Shown: positions 37,514 through 46,453, numbered from the stretch's first letter. The stretch: 64,000 bases of DNA from Pseudomonadota bacterium (GCA_020161775.1 JAIUOW010000008.1:124001-188000); one strand, 5' to 3'. Notes: generated by a model from the letters alone, not told the origin. Made by a program: numbers and translations.

Positions 37514-38701
37514 ATGAACTGGCGCCCCCTCGGCGTTCCCCTTTACCTGCGCATCTGGATGGCCGTGGTGCTGGCCGTGGCGGTGCTGACGCTGGTGTTT
37601 GGCTGGCTGTGGAGCATCAATGCCGACCCGCCTACCGCGCGCCAGATATTCCTGCGCGACGAAGCCGGCGAAGTGGTGGGGCAAGCCAATGCACCGCCCG
37701 TGCGCATCCCCGGGCGGGGCATTGAATTCCAGGTGCAGATGACCGACGGCAAGCAGATGTTCGTGCACATCCCGCCGCGCCCGCGCCGCCCAGGCGAGGC
37801 ACCGCCGCCGCGCCCGTGGTTCAGCGGCCCGGCAGGGTTGCTGTGGCTCATGGGCATCGTGGCGATTGCAGTGGCCGTGGGCACCTACCCCATCGTGCGG
37901 CGCCTGACCAAGCGGCTGGAACACCTGCGCGGCGGCGTGGAGCGCTGGGGCGAAGGCGACCTGGGCGCCCGCGTGAATGAAGATGGCAACGACGAAATCG
38001 CCTTTCTGGCCAGGCGCTTCAACCAGGCGGCAGAACGCGTGCAGACGCTGGTGCAGACGCACAAATCGCTGCTGGCCAATGCGTCACACGAGCTGCGCTC
38101 GCCGCTGGCACGCATCCGCATGGGGCTGGAGCTGATGGGCATGGGCACCCAGCCCAGCCCGGCCTTTCGCGAGGAGATTTCGCGCAACATCGCCGAGCTG
38201 GACCAGCTGATTGACGAGATCCTGCTGGCCAGCCGGCTGGACGCACGCGAGACCGACATGGGCACCCTGGAGCCGGTGGACCTGATCGGGCTGGCCGCCG
38301 AGGAATGCGCGCGCCACGGCGCCGAACTGGACGTGGCCGCCGCCGATGCCGAAGTGATGCTCACCGGTGTGCCACGCCTGCTGCGCCGCCTGATCCGCAA
38401 CCTGCTGGAAAACGCGCGCCGCTATGGCGACGGCGAGGTGCGCGTAAGCGTGCGCCGCGAGGGCGCGCACGCCGTGCTGCGCGTGAGCGACCGCGGCCCC
38501 GGCGTGCCGCCTGCGGAGCGCGAGCGCATCTTCGAGCCGTTTTACCGGCTGCCCGGCGCGAGCGAACGCGAAGGCGGCGTGGGCCTGGGCCTGGCGCTGG
38601 TCAAGTCCATTGCCCAGCGCCACGGCGGCAGCGTGCGCTGCGAAGACGCACAAGGCGGCGGCGCGCAGTTCACCGTCACGCTTCCGTGCAACCAGATGTA
38701 A
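37514..38701 (+). CDS. Sensor histidine kinase
   Basis: A 395-residue inner-membrane kinase: helix 1 (about 10-35), a short periplasmic loop with a proline/arginine-rich stretch (about 85-100), helix 2 (about 112-130), HAMP linker, then the H-box with His192 in NASHELRSPLARIR. The ATPase domain shows the N box NLLENARRYGD, the G1 box SDRGPGVP and the G2 box GVGLGLALVKS. Start ATG 37514 follows a repeat-derived GGGGGAG ribosome binding site. Partner of the upstream OmpR-type regulator; the signal is unknown. Confidence 0.93.
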   Translation: MNWRPLGVPLYLRIWMAVVLAVAVLTLVFGWLWSINADPPTARQIFLRDEAGEVVGQANAPPVRIPGRGIEFQVQMTDGKQMFVHIPPRPRRPGEAPPPRPWFSGPAGLLWLMGIVAIAVAVGTYPIVRRLTKRLEHLRGGVERWGEGDLGARVNEDGNDEIAFLARRFNQAAERVQTLVQTHKSLLANASHELRSPLARIRMGLELMGMGTQPSPAFREEISRNIAELDQLIDEILLASRLDARETDMGTLEPVDLIGLAAEECARHGAELDVAAADAEVMLTGVPRLLRRLIRNLLENARRYGDGEVRVSVRREGAHAVLRVSDRGPGVPPAERERIFEPFYRLPGASEREGGVGLGLALVKSIAQRHGGSVRCEDAQGGGAQFTVTLPCNQM

Positions 38702-38917
38702 ATGCCGGTAATAAAGTTTTTGCGATGCGTTGAGCGCGCAAAATTTCACGCTGATTTGACGCACATTCAGGCGCAGTTGCAGGTTTCTCCCACAAATGGG
38801 GGATGCGCGAAACCCGTCTGGCGTCTACAGTTCATTCATCTGCTGTCACAGACAAACCAAGGGCAACCACCCAACCCGATTTCACAGTCTCCCAACGACG
38901 TCCTTCCAAGGACTTTC

Positions 38918-38946
38918 ACAGCCACCGCAAGGTGGCTGTTTTTTTT
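38918..38946 (+). terminator. Strong rho-independent terminator with no gene directly upstream
   Basis: Stem ACAGCCACC (38918-38926) pairs with GGTGGCTGT (38931-38939) around a GCAA tetraloop, followed by about eight T. It lies 217 bp after the kinase stop. Either it ends that operon through a long trailer, or it ends a small RNA transcribed from this 260 bp gap (38702-38960), where I see no ORF. Confidence 0.85.
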
Positions 38947-38960
38947 GGGGGCCGCCGGGG

Positions 38961-40490
38961 TCAGGCTTGCTGCGCGCGCTTTGTCCCGGGCGCGTTTGCG
39001 AACATGTCGGCGTAGTCCATCAAATCGCGAGTCAGACAACCATTGCGCTGGTAAGAGGTGCGCTCACGCTGCGAAAACAAGGGCGAGAACAGGACCATCT
39101 CACGGTCCCACGCAGCCAGATGTTGGTGACCTTTGGCTTGCAGGAAACGATTCACATGCTGCTCGAATACCGCGACGTCGTGGGCATCCGAAGACCGTTT
39201 GCAACTGCCAAATCGCACTCTCCTGTTGGGCTCGTCCAGCGCGACCAGGTCAATTTCAATGGCCTTGGACACATCTCTTGGCCTGTTCCAGTAACCAAGC
39301 TGCAGCCGGGACAGCTCGAAGTCGCCCTTGCCTTTGCGAGATGTCTCAAGATGCAACGCGCGAATCAGCTTTTCGAACGCAAAGCCTTCAAGGGTTTCAA
39401 GCCGGCGCAAAGCTGGCGCGATGGCCTTGTCCAGCGGCTTCAATCTGGCTTCTTCGCGGGCCGGCTTCGCGACGCCCAGCCATGCCTGAAGGAAGTTGTC
39501 GGCGATGTAGTAGCGCGCGTTTCGGCTCTTGCTGTCCGAAAAGACGGGCTGCAATTTGTCGACCATCTGGTAGCGGTCCACAAGCCTTGCAATGTTTGTC
39601 CCGAGCGCGTGTTTCTCATTGTCGTCGGTGAGCGCAGCGACGATTTCAGCGTGACCACAACCTGCGTGATCCGCAAGAAAATGCAGAACCGAGACGGCTT
39701 TTCCACGCAGCTCCCGCAGGAACCAGGTGTCGGCCTCTTCGGACAATGGACTGGAACTGCGAAGAAACATGCGCCGCAAGAGCTCGGTCGAAAAGTCCGC
39801 CGCGGGTACACCGAACAACTCCTGTTCGTAGGCATCGTGATAGAACTTCGGCACACCCTCGAAGAACGTCCACAAGGTCAGCCACTGGGCGGGCTGCTGG
39901 ATGTTCTGGCTGGCGTACACCGACAGCAGATCTTCGAAATCCCAGTGACTCAGCGGAATCTGCGCCGTGACCCGTCCATACAGTGGCGCACTCTTGTCGT
40001 CCAGCAGGGCGTTCATCTCCGACTGCAGAGAGCCCAGCACCATCAGGCCGCCGCGCTTTGACTGCATGCCCCTGAGCTTGTCAACCTCGGCTTGCAGAAA
40101 CGAGTTGAAGGCATACAGCTTGCTACGAGTGAAATACTGGAACTCGTCCAGGACCACGATGAATCCGGCCGCGCACAGCTTGCCAATGGCGGCGGCCATG
40201 GATGCGAAGTGGATGACGTTGCTCGCCAGCGCACGGGCTTGCTCATGCTCGCAACTGCCCAGGCTTTGCCGGAAGGTGTAGGCCACGTCGCGCTCGTCGG
40301 AGTCTGGGACCTGCATGTAAATCAGTCTCTCGCTGAGCCCGGCGTCTTGCCGCGTCAGCTCTGCGAGAAGCGTCGTTTTGCCAATTCGCCGGCGCCCTTC
40401 GATCCGGCAGAAGAACCAGCGGCCAGACTCGACAATGCGCCGCAGTTCCGCCAAGGGCTCAGCGCGACCGTAGAAGTCCCATTCATTCAT
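38961..40490 (-). CDS. DUF234-type AAA ATPase (archaeal-ATPase family)
   Basis: A 509-residue STAND/archaeal-type ATPase. Walker A is GRRRIGKTT and Walker B is GFIVVLDEFQYF. The C-terminal DUF234 part has EIDLVALDEPNRRVRFGSCK, a PD-(D/E)xK-nuclease-like core in which the usual E-x-K is C-K. Members are linked to mobile or defence contexts, but the function is unknown. It is clearly less GC-rich than its neighbours and has its own promoter-operator at 40503-40544, both signs of horizontal origin. ATG 40490 (MNEWDFYGR) chosen; 40505 is a nearly leaderless alternative. Confidence 0.88.
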   Translation of the reverse strand: MNEWDFYGRAEPLAELRRIVESGRWFFCRIEGRRRIGKTTLLAELTRQDAGLSERLIYMQVPDSDERDVAYTFRQSLGSCEHEQARALASNVIHFASMAAAIGKLCAAGFIVVLDEFQYFTRSKLYAFNSFLQAEVDKLRGMQSKRGGLMVLGSLQSEMNALLDDKSAPLYGRVTAQIPLSHWDFEDLLSVYASQNIQQPAQWLTLWTFFEGVPKFYHDAYEQELFGVPAADFSTELLRRMFLRSSSPLSEEADTWFLRELRGKAVSVLHFLADHAGCGHAEIVAALTDDNEKHALGTNIARLVDRYQMVDKLQPVFSDSKSRNARYYIADNFLQAWLGVAKPAREEARLKPLDKAIAPALRRLETLEGFAFEKLIRALHLETSRKGKGDFELSRLQLGYWNRPRDVSKAIEIDLVALDEPNRRVRFGSCKRSSDAHDVAVFEQHVNRFLQAKGHQHLAAWDREMVLFSPLFSQRERTSYQRNGCLTRDLMDYADMFANAPGTKRAQQA

Positions 40491-40502
40491 GACTTTGCTT
40501 AA

Positions 40503-40544
40503 CATACTTTTAAGTATGCTAAATACAAAAGCCACCTAAGTCAA
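40503..40544 (-). promoter_or_regulatory. Sigma-70 promoter with overlapping palindrome
   Basis: Minus strand: -35 TTGACT (40539-40544), 17 bp spacer, -10 TAGCAT (40516-40521). The palindrome CATACTT-TT-AAGTATG (40503-40518) overlaps the -10 and probable start, as expected for a repressor site. Confidence 0.6.
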
Positions 40545-40636
40545 TGATTTTTCAGGCGTTTTCATCAACGCATCTCACTCCGTAGGCCCACCAGGAACTG
40601 GGCTTCACACTGAGCAGAATGCGCCAGAGACGGGTC

Positions 40637-41197
40637 CTACTGCGGAAACGGCTCCAGCGGCGCGCCTTGCGCACCGGCCGGCGTGTGGGCCGCGTTCATC
40701 AGCCAGGACACCATCACGAAATAGCCCACCAGCGTGGTCAGCTCCACCACGCCCTGCTCGTCAAAGGCCGCCAGCGCCGCCTGCCAGGTGGGATCGCTGA
40801 CGCCGTGGGTGCGCATCAGTTCATCGGCCAGGTCCAGCGCCGCCTGCTCGTCCGTCGCCAGCCCCTGCGGCCGCGCGCCCACGCGCAGTGCCTCGATGGC
40901 GCCGGGGTTCACGCCGGCCTTGATGGCCAGCGGCGCGTGCATGTGCCATTCAAACTGGTTGCTCACATGGCGCGCCGATGCGCAGGTCACCAGCTCGCGG
41001 ATGCGCGCGTCAAGCACGCTGTCAAAGCGCAGGTATTCACCCACGCTGGCCACGCGCTCCAGCAACACAGGGCTGCGCAGCAGCGGCAGGAACGGGCCGT
41101 ACACACCCTTGCGCGGGCCGGCGATCAGTGCATCGGCGGCGGCCTTTTGCTGCGGTGTCATGGCAGCGGCGTCAGGCAGGGGCAGGCGGTCGGTCAT
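40637..41197 (-). CDS. Carboxymuconolactone decarboxylase family protein
   Basis: A 186-residue all-helical CMD/AhpD-fold protein. The core LDARIRELVTCASARHVSNQFEWHMHAPLA matches the family's E...C...EW-x-x-H motif, with one Cys in place of the AhpD CxxC pair, so a plain peroxidase-cycle function is doubtful. Members include gamma-carboxymuconolactone decarboxylase and AhpD. ATG 41197 chosen. The gene sits 10 bp after waaF on the same strand and may be co-transcribed; its role is not evident. Confidence 0.87.
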   Translation of the reverse strand: MTDRLPLPDAAAMTPQQKAAADALIAGPRKGVYGPFLPLLRSPVLLERVASVGEYLRFDSVLDARIRELVTCASARHVSNQFEWHMHAPLAIKAGVNPGAIEALRVGARPQGLATDEQAALDLADELMRTHGVSDPTWQAALAAFDEQGVVELTTLVGYFVMVSWLMNAAHTPAGAQGAPLEPFPQ

Positions 41198-41207
41198 GGC
41201 GTGTCCT

Positions 41208-42215
41208 TCAGGGCTGCAGGTGGGCCAGCACACGGCCGGCGTCAATGTCGTTCAGGCAGCGCGTGTGGCCCAGCGGGCATTCACGCTCAAAGCACGGGGC
41301 GCAGTCCAGCGGGGGCTGGTAGGCGGGGTCGTTCCTGAGCCACAGCACGGTGGCACGGTCATTCAGCGGCGGCGTGTGCAGCGGGCTGGACGAGCCGAAC
41401 ACCGCCACCTGCGGCACGCCGAAGGCCGCGGCCACATGCATCAGGCCGGAATCATTGCTGACCACATGCCGGGCGGCGCTGATGGCGGCCAGCGCCTGCA
41501 GCAGCGTCGTCTTGCCCGCGAGGTTGGTGCAATGCCCGGGGGCGGCGGCGGCAATTTCATCGCACAACGCGGCCTCCTTGCCCGAGCCCAGCAGCAGCAC
41601 CGGCACATCCAGCCCACGCGCCACCGCCGCAAAGTGCGCGGCGGGCCAGCGCTTGGCCGGGCCGAATTCGGCGCCCGGCGCGAACACCGCGTAGCCGCCG
41701 GGCTGCAGGCCCAGGGCATTCAATGCAGCGTCCACCTCGGCCGGGGGCAGCCTGAGCATCGGGCGGTCCGCCTCCAGCCCGGATTCACCACTGAGCGCGG
41801 AATAGAACGCCACCATGGGCGGCTTGTTCTTCGGGTTCTTCAGGCGGTGGGTCAGCAGACCCACGCGCGCCTCACCCAGGTAGCCCACGCGCTTCGGGAT
41901 GCCCGCCAGCAGCGGCAACAGCGCGCTCTTCAATGAGTTGGGCAGCACGTAGGCGGTGCTGAAACGGCCCTGGATCTGCCGGGCAATGGCGCGCCGCGCC
42001 TTGAGCTGCAGGCCGCCGTGCTGGAACGGAAAGTCAATGACCTCGGCCACTTGCGGCATGGCGCGGTACACCGGCGCCACCCAGGGCAAGGCGCCAACGG
42101 TGAGCCGCTCGCCGCGCGCATGCAGGCGGCGCAGCAGCGGCTCGGTCATCACCGCGTCCCCGATCCATTGGGGCGCGATGATGAGCGACTCAGTGGCCGG
42201 AGCCGAAATGCTCAC
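41208..42215 (-). CDS. waaF: ADP-heptose:LPS heptosyltransferase II
   Basis: A 335-residue GT9-family enzyme that adds the second heptose to the lipopolysaccharide inner core. SLIIAPQWIGDAVMTEPLLRRL at the N-terminus and VFAPGAEFGPAKRWPAAHFA in the middle are the WaaF hallmarks; VVSNDSGLMHVAAAFGVPQVAVFG (about 255-278) is the ADP-heptose site. Start is GTG 42215, overlapping the zinc-finger gene by 26 nt; no ATG suits better. Part of a minus-strand run ilvE, zinc-finger gene, waaF. Confidence 0.95.
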   Translation of the reverse strand: MSISAPATESLIIAPQWIGDAVMTEPLLRRLHARGERLTVGALPWVAPVYRAMPQVAEVIDFPFQHGGLQLKARRAIARQIQGRFSTAYVLPNSLKSALLPLLAGIPKRVGYLGEARVGLLTHRLKNPKNKPPMVAFYSALSGESGLEADRPMLRLPPAEVDAALNALGLQPGGYAVFAPGAEFGPAKRWPAAHFAAVARGLDVPVLLLGSGKEAALCDEIAAAAPGHCTNLAGKTTLLQALAAISAARHVVSNDSGLMHVAAAFGVPQVAVFGSSSPLHTPPLNDRATVLWLRNDPAYQPPLDCAPCFERECPLGHTRCLNDIDAGRVLAHLQP

Positions 42216-42396
42216 CCGCCTTCAGCTTGTACACCGTGCCGCAATACGGGCACTTGGCCTCGCCCGTGCGGGCCACGTCCAGATACACCTTCGGGTGGGT
42301 GTTCCAGATCTTCATGTCTGCCTTGGGGCTGGGGCAGAACACACCGCCCTGGTGGTTCAGGTCCTTGGCCAGCAGTTCAATCGCGGCGTTGCTCAT
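42190..42396 (-). CDS. CHCC zinc-finger protein
   Basis: A 68-residue zf-CHCC protein. The zinc ligands are C21, H34, C49 and C52; PKVYLDVARTGEAKCPYCGTVYKL is the conserved core shared with the mitochondrial NDUFS6-type finger. Bacterial homologues are conserved next to ilvE/waaF in betaproteobacteria, with no assigned function. Its start lies 2 nt after the ilvE stop, so they are co-translated. Confidence 0.93.
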   Translation of the reverse strand: MSNAAIELLAKDLNHQGGVFCPSPKADMKIWNTHPKVYLDVARTGEAKCPYCGTVYKLKAGEHFGSGH

Positions 42397-42398
42397 GT

Positions 42399-43334
42399 TC
42401 AGACCTTCGTGAGCCAGTGGGCGTATTTCGGGTTGCGGCCGTTCACGATGTCAAAGAACGCCGTCTGGACTTTTTCGGTGATGGGGCCGCGCGAGCCGGC
42501 GCCCAGCTCGATGCGGTCCAGCTCGCGGATGGGCGTCACTTCGGCGGCCGTGCCGGTGAAGAACGCTTCGTCGGCGATGTACACCTCGTCGCGCGTGATG
42601 CGCTTTTGCACGATCTCCAGGCCCAGGTCCTTGGCGATGTGGAACACGGTGTTGCGCGTGATGCCGTTGAGCGCGCCCGCCGACAGGTCGGGCGTGTAGA
42701 TCACGCCGTTCTTGATAACGAAGATGTTTTCGCCGGCGCCCTCGGACACGAAACCGCTGCTGTCCAGCAGCAGGGCTTCGTCGTAGCCGTCGTCCAGCGC
42801 CTCCATGTTGGCCAGAATGGAGTTGGTGTAGTTGCTCACCGCCTTGGCCTGCGTCATGGTGATGTTGACGTGGTGGCGGGTATAGCTGGAGGTCTTGACG
42901 CGGATGCCGCGCTTCATGCCCTCTTCACCCAGGTAGGCGCCCCAGGCCCAGGCCGCGACCATCAGGTGGATCTGGTTGCCCTTGGGGGACACGCCCAGCT
43001 TGTGCGAGCCGATCCAGGTCAGCGGGCGCAGGTAGCCGGATTCGAGCTTGTTCTCGCGCACCACGGCGCGTTGCGCCTCATTCACCTGTTCCTTGGTGAA
43101 CGGAATGGCCATGCGCAGGATTTTTGCGCTGTTGAACAGGCGGTCGGTGTGCTCCTGCAGGCGGAAGATGGCGGTGCCATCGACCGTCTTGTAGGCGCGC
43201 ACGCCCTCGAAGGCGCCGCAGCCGTAGTGCAGGGTGTGGGTCAGCACGTGGATCTTGGCGTCGCGCCAGTCAACCATCTGGCCGTCCATCCAGATCTTGC
43301 CGTCACGGTCGGCCATGGAGGGGAGTGCGCTCAT
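42399..43334 (-). CDS. ilvE: Branched-chain amino acid aminotransferase
   Basis: A 311-residue fold-type IV PLP transaminase. The PLP lysine lies in MTQAKAVSNYTNSILANMEA; HYGCGAFEGVRAY at the N-terminus and GFVSEGAGENIFVI, GTAAEVTPI are the substrate and cofactor loops. It exchanges the amino group between glutamate and the keto acids of leucine, isoleucine and valine. ATG 43334 preceded by an AGGAC ribosome binding site; longer frames upstream are not conserved. Confidence 0.95.
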   Translation of the reverse strand: MSALPSMADRDGKIWMDGQMVDWRDAKIHVLTHTLHYGCGAFEGVRAYKTVDGTAIFRLQEHTDRLFNSAKILRMAIPFTKEQVNEAQRAVVRENKLESGYLRPLTWIGSHKLGVSPKGNQIHLMVAAWAWGAYLGEEGMKRGIRVKTSSYTRHHVNITMTQAKAVSNYTNSILANMEALDDGYDEALLLDSSGFVSEGAGENIFVIKNGVIYTPDLSAGALNGITRNTVFHIAKDLGLEIVQKRITRDEVYIADEAFFTGTAAEVTPIRELDRIELGAGSRGPITEKVQTAFFDIVNGRNPKYAHWLTKV

Positions 43335-43377
43335 GGGGATGTCCTTTGGAGTTCGGGGATGTGCAAAGCCTGTGATT

Positions 43378-43809
43378 TTACGGGGCGGGGGGAACGGGCG
43401 CCGCAGGGGCTGCGTCGGTCTGCGCAGGGCGGAACATCTCCCACTTCGCAACCTTGCCGTTCAGGAACTCCACCGTCACGCGCGATCCGCCCGCGTCCGT
43501 CCAGCGGTAGGCCTCGGGCTGCTCGTCTTTGGGCGAGCGCAGCTCACCCAGGGAACGCGTCATGGCCACCACATGCAGCAGCGTCATGCCGGGCTTGAGC
43601 TTGGCGTTGAGCATCACCGCACTGGGCACATGACCGATGGGGCGGTCCGCCGCACGCTTGAGCACCGTGACCATGCGGGTGAAGTTCAGCAGCACCCACA
43701 TTACGATGCCGCCCGTGGCCACCGCCACGCCGGCCCAGCCATAACCGCGGTACGCCAGCGCCACCACCGCCACGCCGGCCACCGGCACAAGGATTTTCTG
43801 GAAATTCAT
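43378..43809 (-). CDS. Small membrane-anchored protein of unknown function
   Basis: A 143-residue protein with two N-terminal hydrophobic helices (about 8-22 and 25-43). A soluble C-terminal domain follows (about 60-130; SAVMLNAKLKPGMTLLHVVAM, VTVEFLNGKVAKWEMFRP) with a Pro/Ala tail. The soluble part recalls SmpA/OmlA-like small domains (LKPGM-T-x-x-x-V) but I would not name it. It lies between radA and ilvE in the same direction; function unknown. Confidence 0.75.
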   Translation of the reverse strand: MNFQKILVPVAGVAVVALAYRGYGWAGVAVATGGIVMWVLLNFTRMVTVLKRAADRPIGHVPSAVMLNAKLKPGMTLLHVVAMTRSLGELRSPKDEQPEAYRWTDAGGSRVTVEFLNGKVAKWEMFRPAQTDAAPAAPVPPAP

Positions 43810-43839
43810 GGCTCCGATTGTCCTATGGACCCCACCACC

Positions 43840-45216
43840 CTAACCCAGGCCGCGCACGATCTGCATGGCCTCTTCCACCCGGTCCACGGCGTGGATGGTC
43901 AGGCCTTCGATGTCCTTGCTGCCCTTCTTCGGCGCGTTGGCCTTGGGCACGATGGCCACGCTGAAGCCGAGCTTGGCCGCCTCTTTCAACCGCTCCTGGC
44001 CGCGCGGCGCGGGGCGCACTTCGCCAGCCAGGCCGACCTCGCCAAACGCGATGAACCCCTTGGGCAGCGGCTTGCCGCGCAGCGAGGAGGTAATGGCCAG
44101 CATCACCGCCAGGTCGGCCGCCGGCTCGCTGATGCGCACGCCGCCCACGGCGTTCACGAACACGTCCTGGTCCATGCAGGCCACACCCGCATGGCGGTGC
44201 AGCACGGCCAGCAGCATGGCCAGGCGGTCGCGGTCCAGGCCCACGCTCAGGCGCCGGGGGCTGGGGCCGCCCGAATCCACCAGCGCCTGGATTTCCACCA
44301 GCAGCGGGCGCGTGCCCTCCAGCGTGACCATCACGCAGCTGCCCGGTACGGGCTCGGCATGCTGGCTCAAGAAGATGGCGCTGGGGTTGGACACGCCCTT
44401 CAGGCCCTTTTCGGTCATGGCGAATACGCCGATCTCGTTCACCGCGCCAAAGCGGTTCTTGATGGCGCGCACCAGGCGGAAGCTGCTGTGCGTGTCGCCT
44501 TCAAAGTACAGCACCGTGTCAACCATGTGCTCCAGCACACGCGGGCCGGCAAGAGCCCCCTCCTTGGTTACATGGCCGACCAGCACGATGCAGGTGCCGC
44601 TGTATTTGGCCGCGCGCGTGAGGTGCGCCGCGCATTCGCGCACCTGCGCCACCGAGCCCGGCGCACTGGTGAGCTGCTCTGAATAGACGGTCTGGATGGA
44701 ATCAATCACGGCCACGGCGGGCTTGGTGGCGGCCAGCGTGGCCAGCATCTTCTCCAGCTGGATTTCGGCCAGCACCTTCACCTGGCTGTTGTCCAGCCCC
44801 AGGCGGCGCGAGCGCAGCGCGACCTGCGCGCCAGATTCTTCACCAGTCACGTAGAGGGTTGACACGCCTGTTCTCTCAAGCGCGTCCAGCGCCTGCAGCA
44901 GCAGCGTGGACTTGCCGATGCCCGGGTCACCACCAATCAGCACCACGCCGCCGTCCACCATGCCGCCCCCCAGCACGCGGTCCAGTTCGCCAATGCCGGT
45001 GGGCGTGCGGGCAACGTCGCTGGCTTCGATGTCGGCCAGCGTGGCCACAGCGGCAGTCTTGGCCAGTGAGGCAAAGCGGTTCTTGGTGGGCGTGGCGTTG
45101 TCGGCCACGGTTTCCACCAGCGTGTTCCAGGCCTGGCAGTGCGGGCACTGGCCCATCCAGCGCGGGCTGGCGCCACCACAGTCGGTGCAGACGAAGCTTG
45201 TTTTTTCTTTGGCCAT
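43840..45216 (-). CDS. radA: DNA repair protein RadA
   Basis: A 458-residue branch-migration ATPase related to RecA. C4 zinc finger at C10, C13, C24, C27 (CTDCGGASPRWMGQCPHC). Walker A GGDPGIGKST (95-104). The RadA-specific KNRFG motif is present in RAIKNRFGAVNE. A Lon-protease-like C-terminal domain follows (about 270-458). It processes recombination intermediates. ATG 45216 chosen. A AAA ATPase gene lies 16 bp upstream on the same strand. Confidence 0.97.
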   Translation of the reverse strand: MAKEKTSFVCTDCGGASPRWMGQCPHCQAWNTLVETVADNATPTKNRFASLAKTAAVATLADIEASDVARTPTGIGELDRVLGGGMVDGGVVLIGGDPGIGKSTLLLQALDALERTGVSTLYVTGEESGAQVALRSRRLGLDNSQVKVLAEIQLEKMLATLAATKPAVAVIDSIQTVYSEQLTSAPGSVAQVRECAAHLTRAAKYSGTCIVLVGHVTKEGALAGPRVLEHMVDTVLYFEGDTHSSFRLVRAIKNRFGAVNEIGVFAMTEKGLKGVSNPSAIFLSQHAEPVPGSCVMVTLEGTRPLLVEIQALVDSGGPSPRRLSVGLDRDRLAMLLAVLHRHAGVACMDQDVFVNAVGGVRISEPAADLAVMLAITSSLRGKPLPKGFIAFGEVGLAGEVRPAPRGQERLKEAAKLGFSVAIVPKANAPKKGSKDIEGLTIHAVDRVEEAMQIVRGLG

Positions 45217-45232
45217 GGCAAAAGGTTTCGTT

Positions 45233-46435
45233 TCAGGCGGCAGACTCATCGCCCGGCAACAACAGCTCGCCTTGCGGGTCTTCCGGGGGCCATTTACCCG
45301 CTTGTGTGCTCTGCTCAAACCAGCGGTGCATTGCCGCGTCGTCCACGGCGTACTCGCCGCGCGCAGACTTCCACACCAGCGCCGGCGTGCGCTGGCGCAG
45401 CGATTCCAAGGCGCGCTGTGCCTGCTGCACGGTGAATTTGCTGGCTGCCTTTTCGCGATAGAAATGCAGGGCCTCCGCATCGTAGGGCCGAAAGCGCGGC
45501 CCCTGTTCCAGAAGCCGCCACAACACCGCGCGTTCAAGTGGACGCAGCGCCAGATACTCGGATGCCATCTGGGCCTCGTCATCGCGCTGGCGGCGATGCG
45601 CGGCGTCCAGCACCGCCTGTTCAAAGCGCACGCCCTGCAGGCCAGACAGCGGACTCAAGGCCTGGCCCAGCGCCTCCATGAAAAACTGCGGACGGTGGCC
45701 GAAGCTCTCAAACGACTGCATCAGCGAATGTGTGTCAACGGGCGCCAGCCCAGGCCGCTGCGAAACGACCAGTTGGGCCACATGGTCGATGAAATCCGGC
45801 CCCAGCGGCGGCATTCGCGTGATCTGCGAACCATAGAACGGTGCCCCGTTGGTGTTGACCAGACGCAGCAGCTTGTCGCGGTCTGAACCCGACATCACCA
45901 GCATCAAATTCACTTGGCCGGGCCGGTTCAGCTGGTCGCGGGCTGATTTGAGTGACGCCATGGTCGCCTCGCCGGCCTCGCTGGTCAATGCATGCTGCGC
46001 CTCGTCCACGATCAGCGCCACCGGCGCTTTGGCGACGCCATGCAGCGCGCGCAAGGCATCGGCCAGCGTCACGCCGTCAATCCGGCCTATCTTGCTGACG
46101 TCGATCTTCAAGGCGCCGGCAATCGTCACGCTGTCTACCCCGGCCGCCCTGGCGGCACGGCTGACGACCCCCAGGCGCGGCGCCAGAACGCGGGCGACCG
46201 CATCAGCAATCAACGCACCGGGGTCGCGCCGGGGGTCCGCCCACAAGTCCACGTACACCACCACCGCGCCCGCCGCCTCCAGAGCCGGTTGCAAATCGGC
46301 CTGCAAAAACGTGGACTTGCCCGTGCGGCGTGGCGCGGCCAGAAAGAGGCCGTTCTGGGCGTCGCCGAAAACGGTCTGGCCTCTCAGGGCGGCGACGAGC
46401 TCATCAGCCAGTACCTTGCGTGGAAAATGGATCAA
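45233..46435 (-). CDS. AAA family ATPase, STAND/archaeal-type
   Basis: A 400-residue protein with an archaeal-ATPase-like P-loop: Walker A APRRTGKST (about 34-42), Walker B VALIVDEAQHAL, sensor region LMLVMSGSDRDKL. The C-terminal half (about 270-400) is a helical/winged domain ending in an acidic tail; it lacks the DUF234 nuclease-like part. No function known. Start TTG 46435 (MIHFPRKVLADEL) chosen from conservation of the opening; upstream DNA is AT-rich. Next to radA in the same direction, and at the edge of the hpa island. Confidence 0.82.
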   Translation of the reverse strand: MIHFPRKVLADELVAALRGQTVFGDAQNGLFLAAPRRTGKSTFLQADLQPALEAAGAVVVYVDLWADPRRDPGALIADAVARVLAPRLGVVSRAARAAGVDSVTIAGALKIDVSKIGRIDGVTLADALRALHGVAKAPVALIVDEAQHALTSEAGEATMASLKSARDQLNRPGQVNLMLVMSGSDRDKLLRLVNTNGAPFYGSQITRMPPLGPDFIDHVAQLVVSQRPGLAPVDTHSLMQSFESFGHRPQFFMEALGQALSPLSGLQGVRFEQAVLDAAHRRQRDDEAQMASEYLALRPLERAVLWRLLEQGPRFRPYDAEALHFYREKAASKFTVQQAQRALESLRQRTPALVWKSARGEYAVDDAAMHRWFEQSTQAGKWPPEDPQGELLLPGDESAA

Positions 46436-46453
46436 TTTATCTTTAAATATTGG

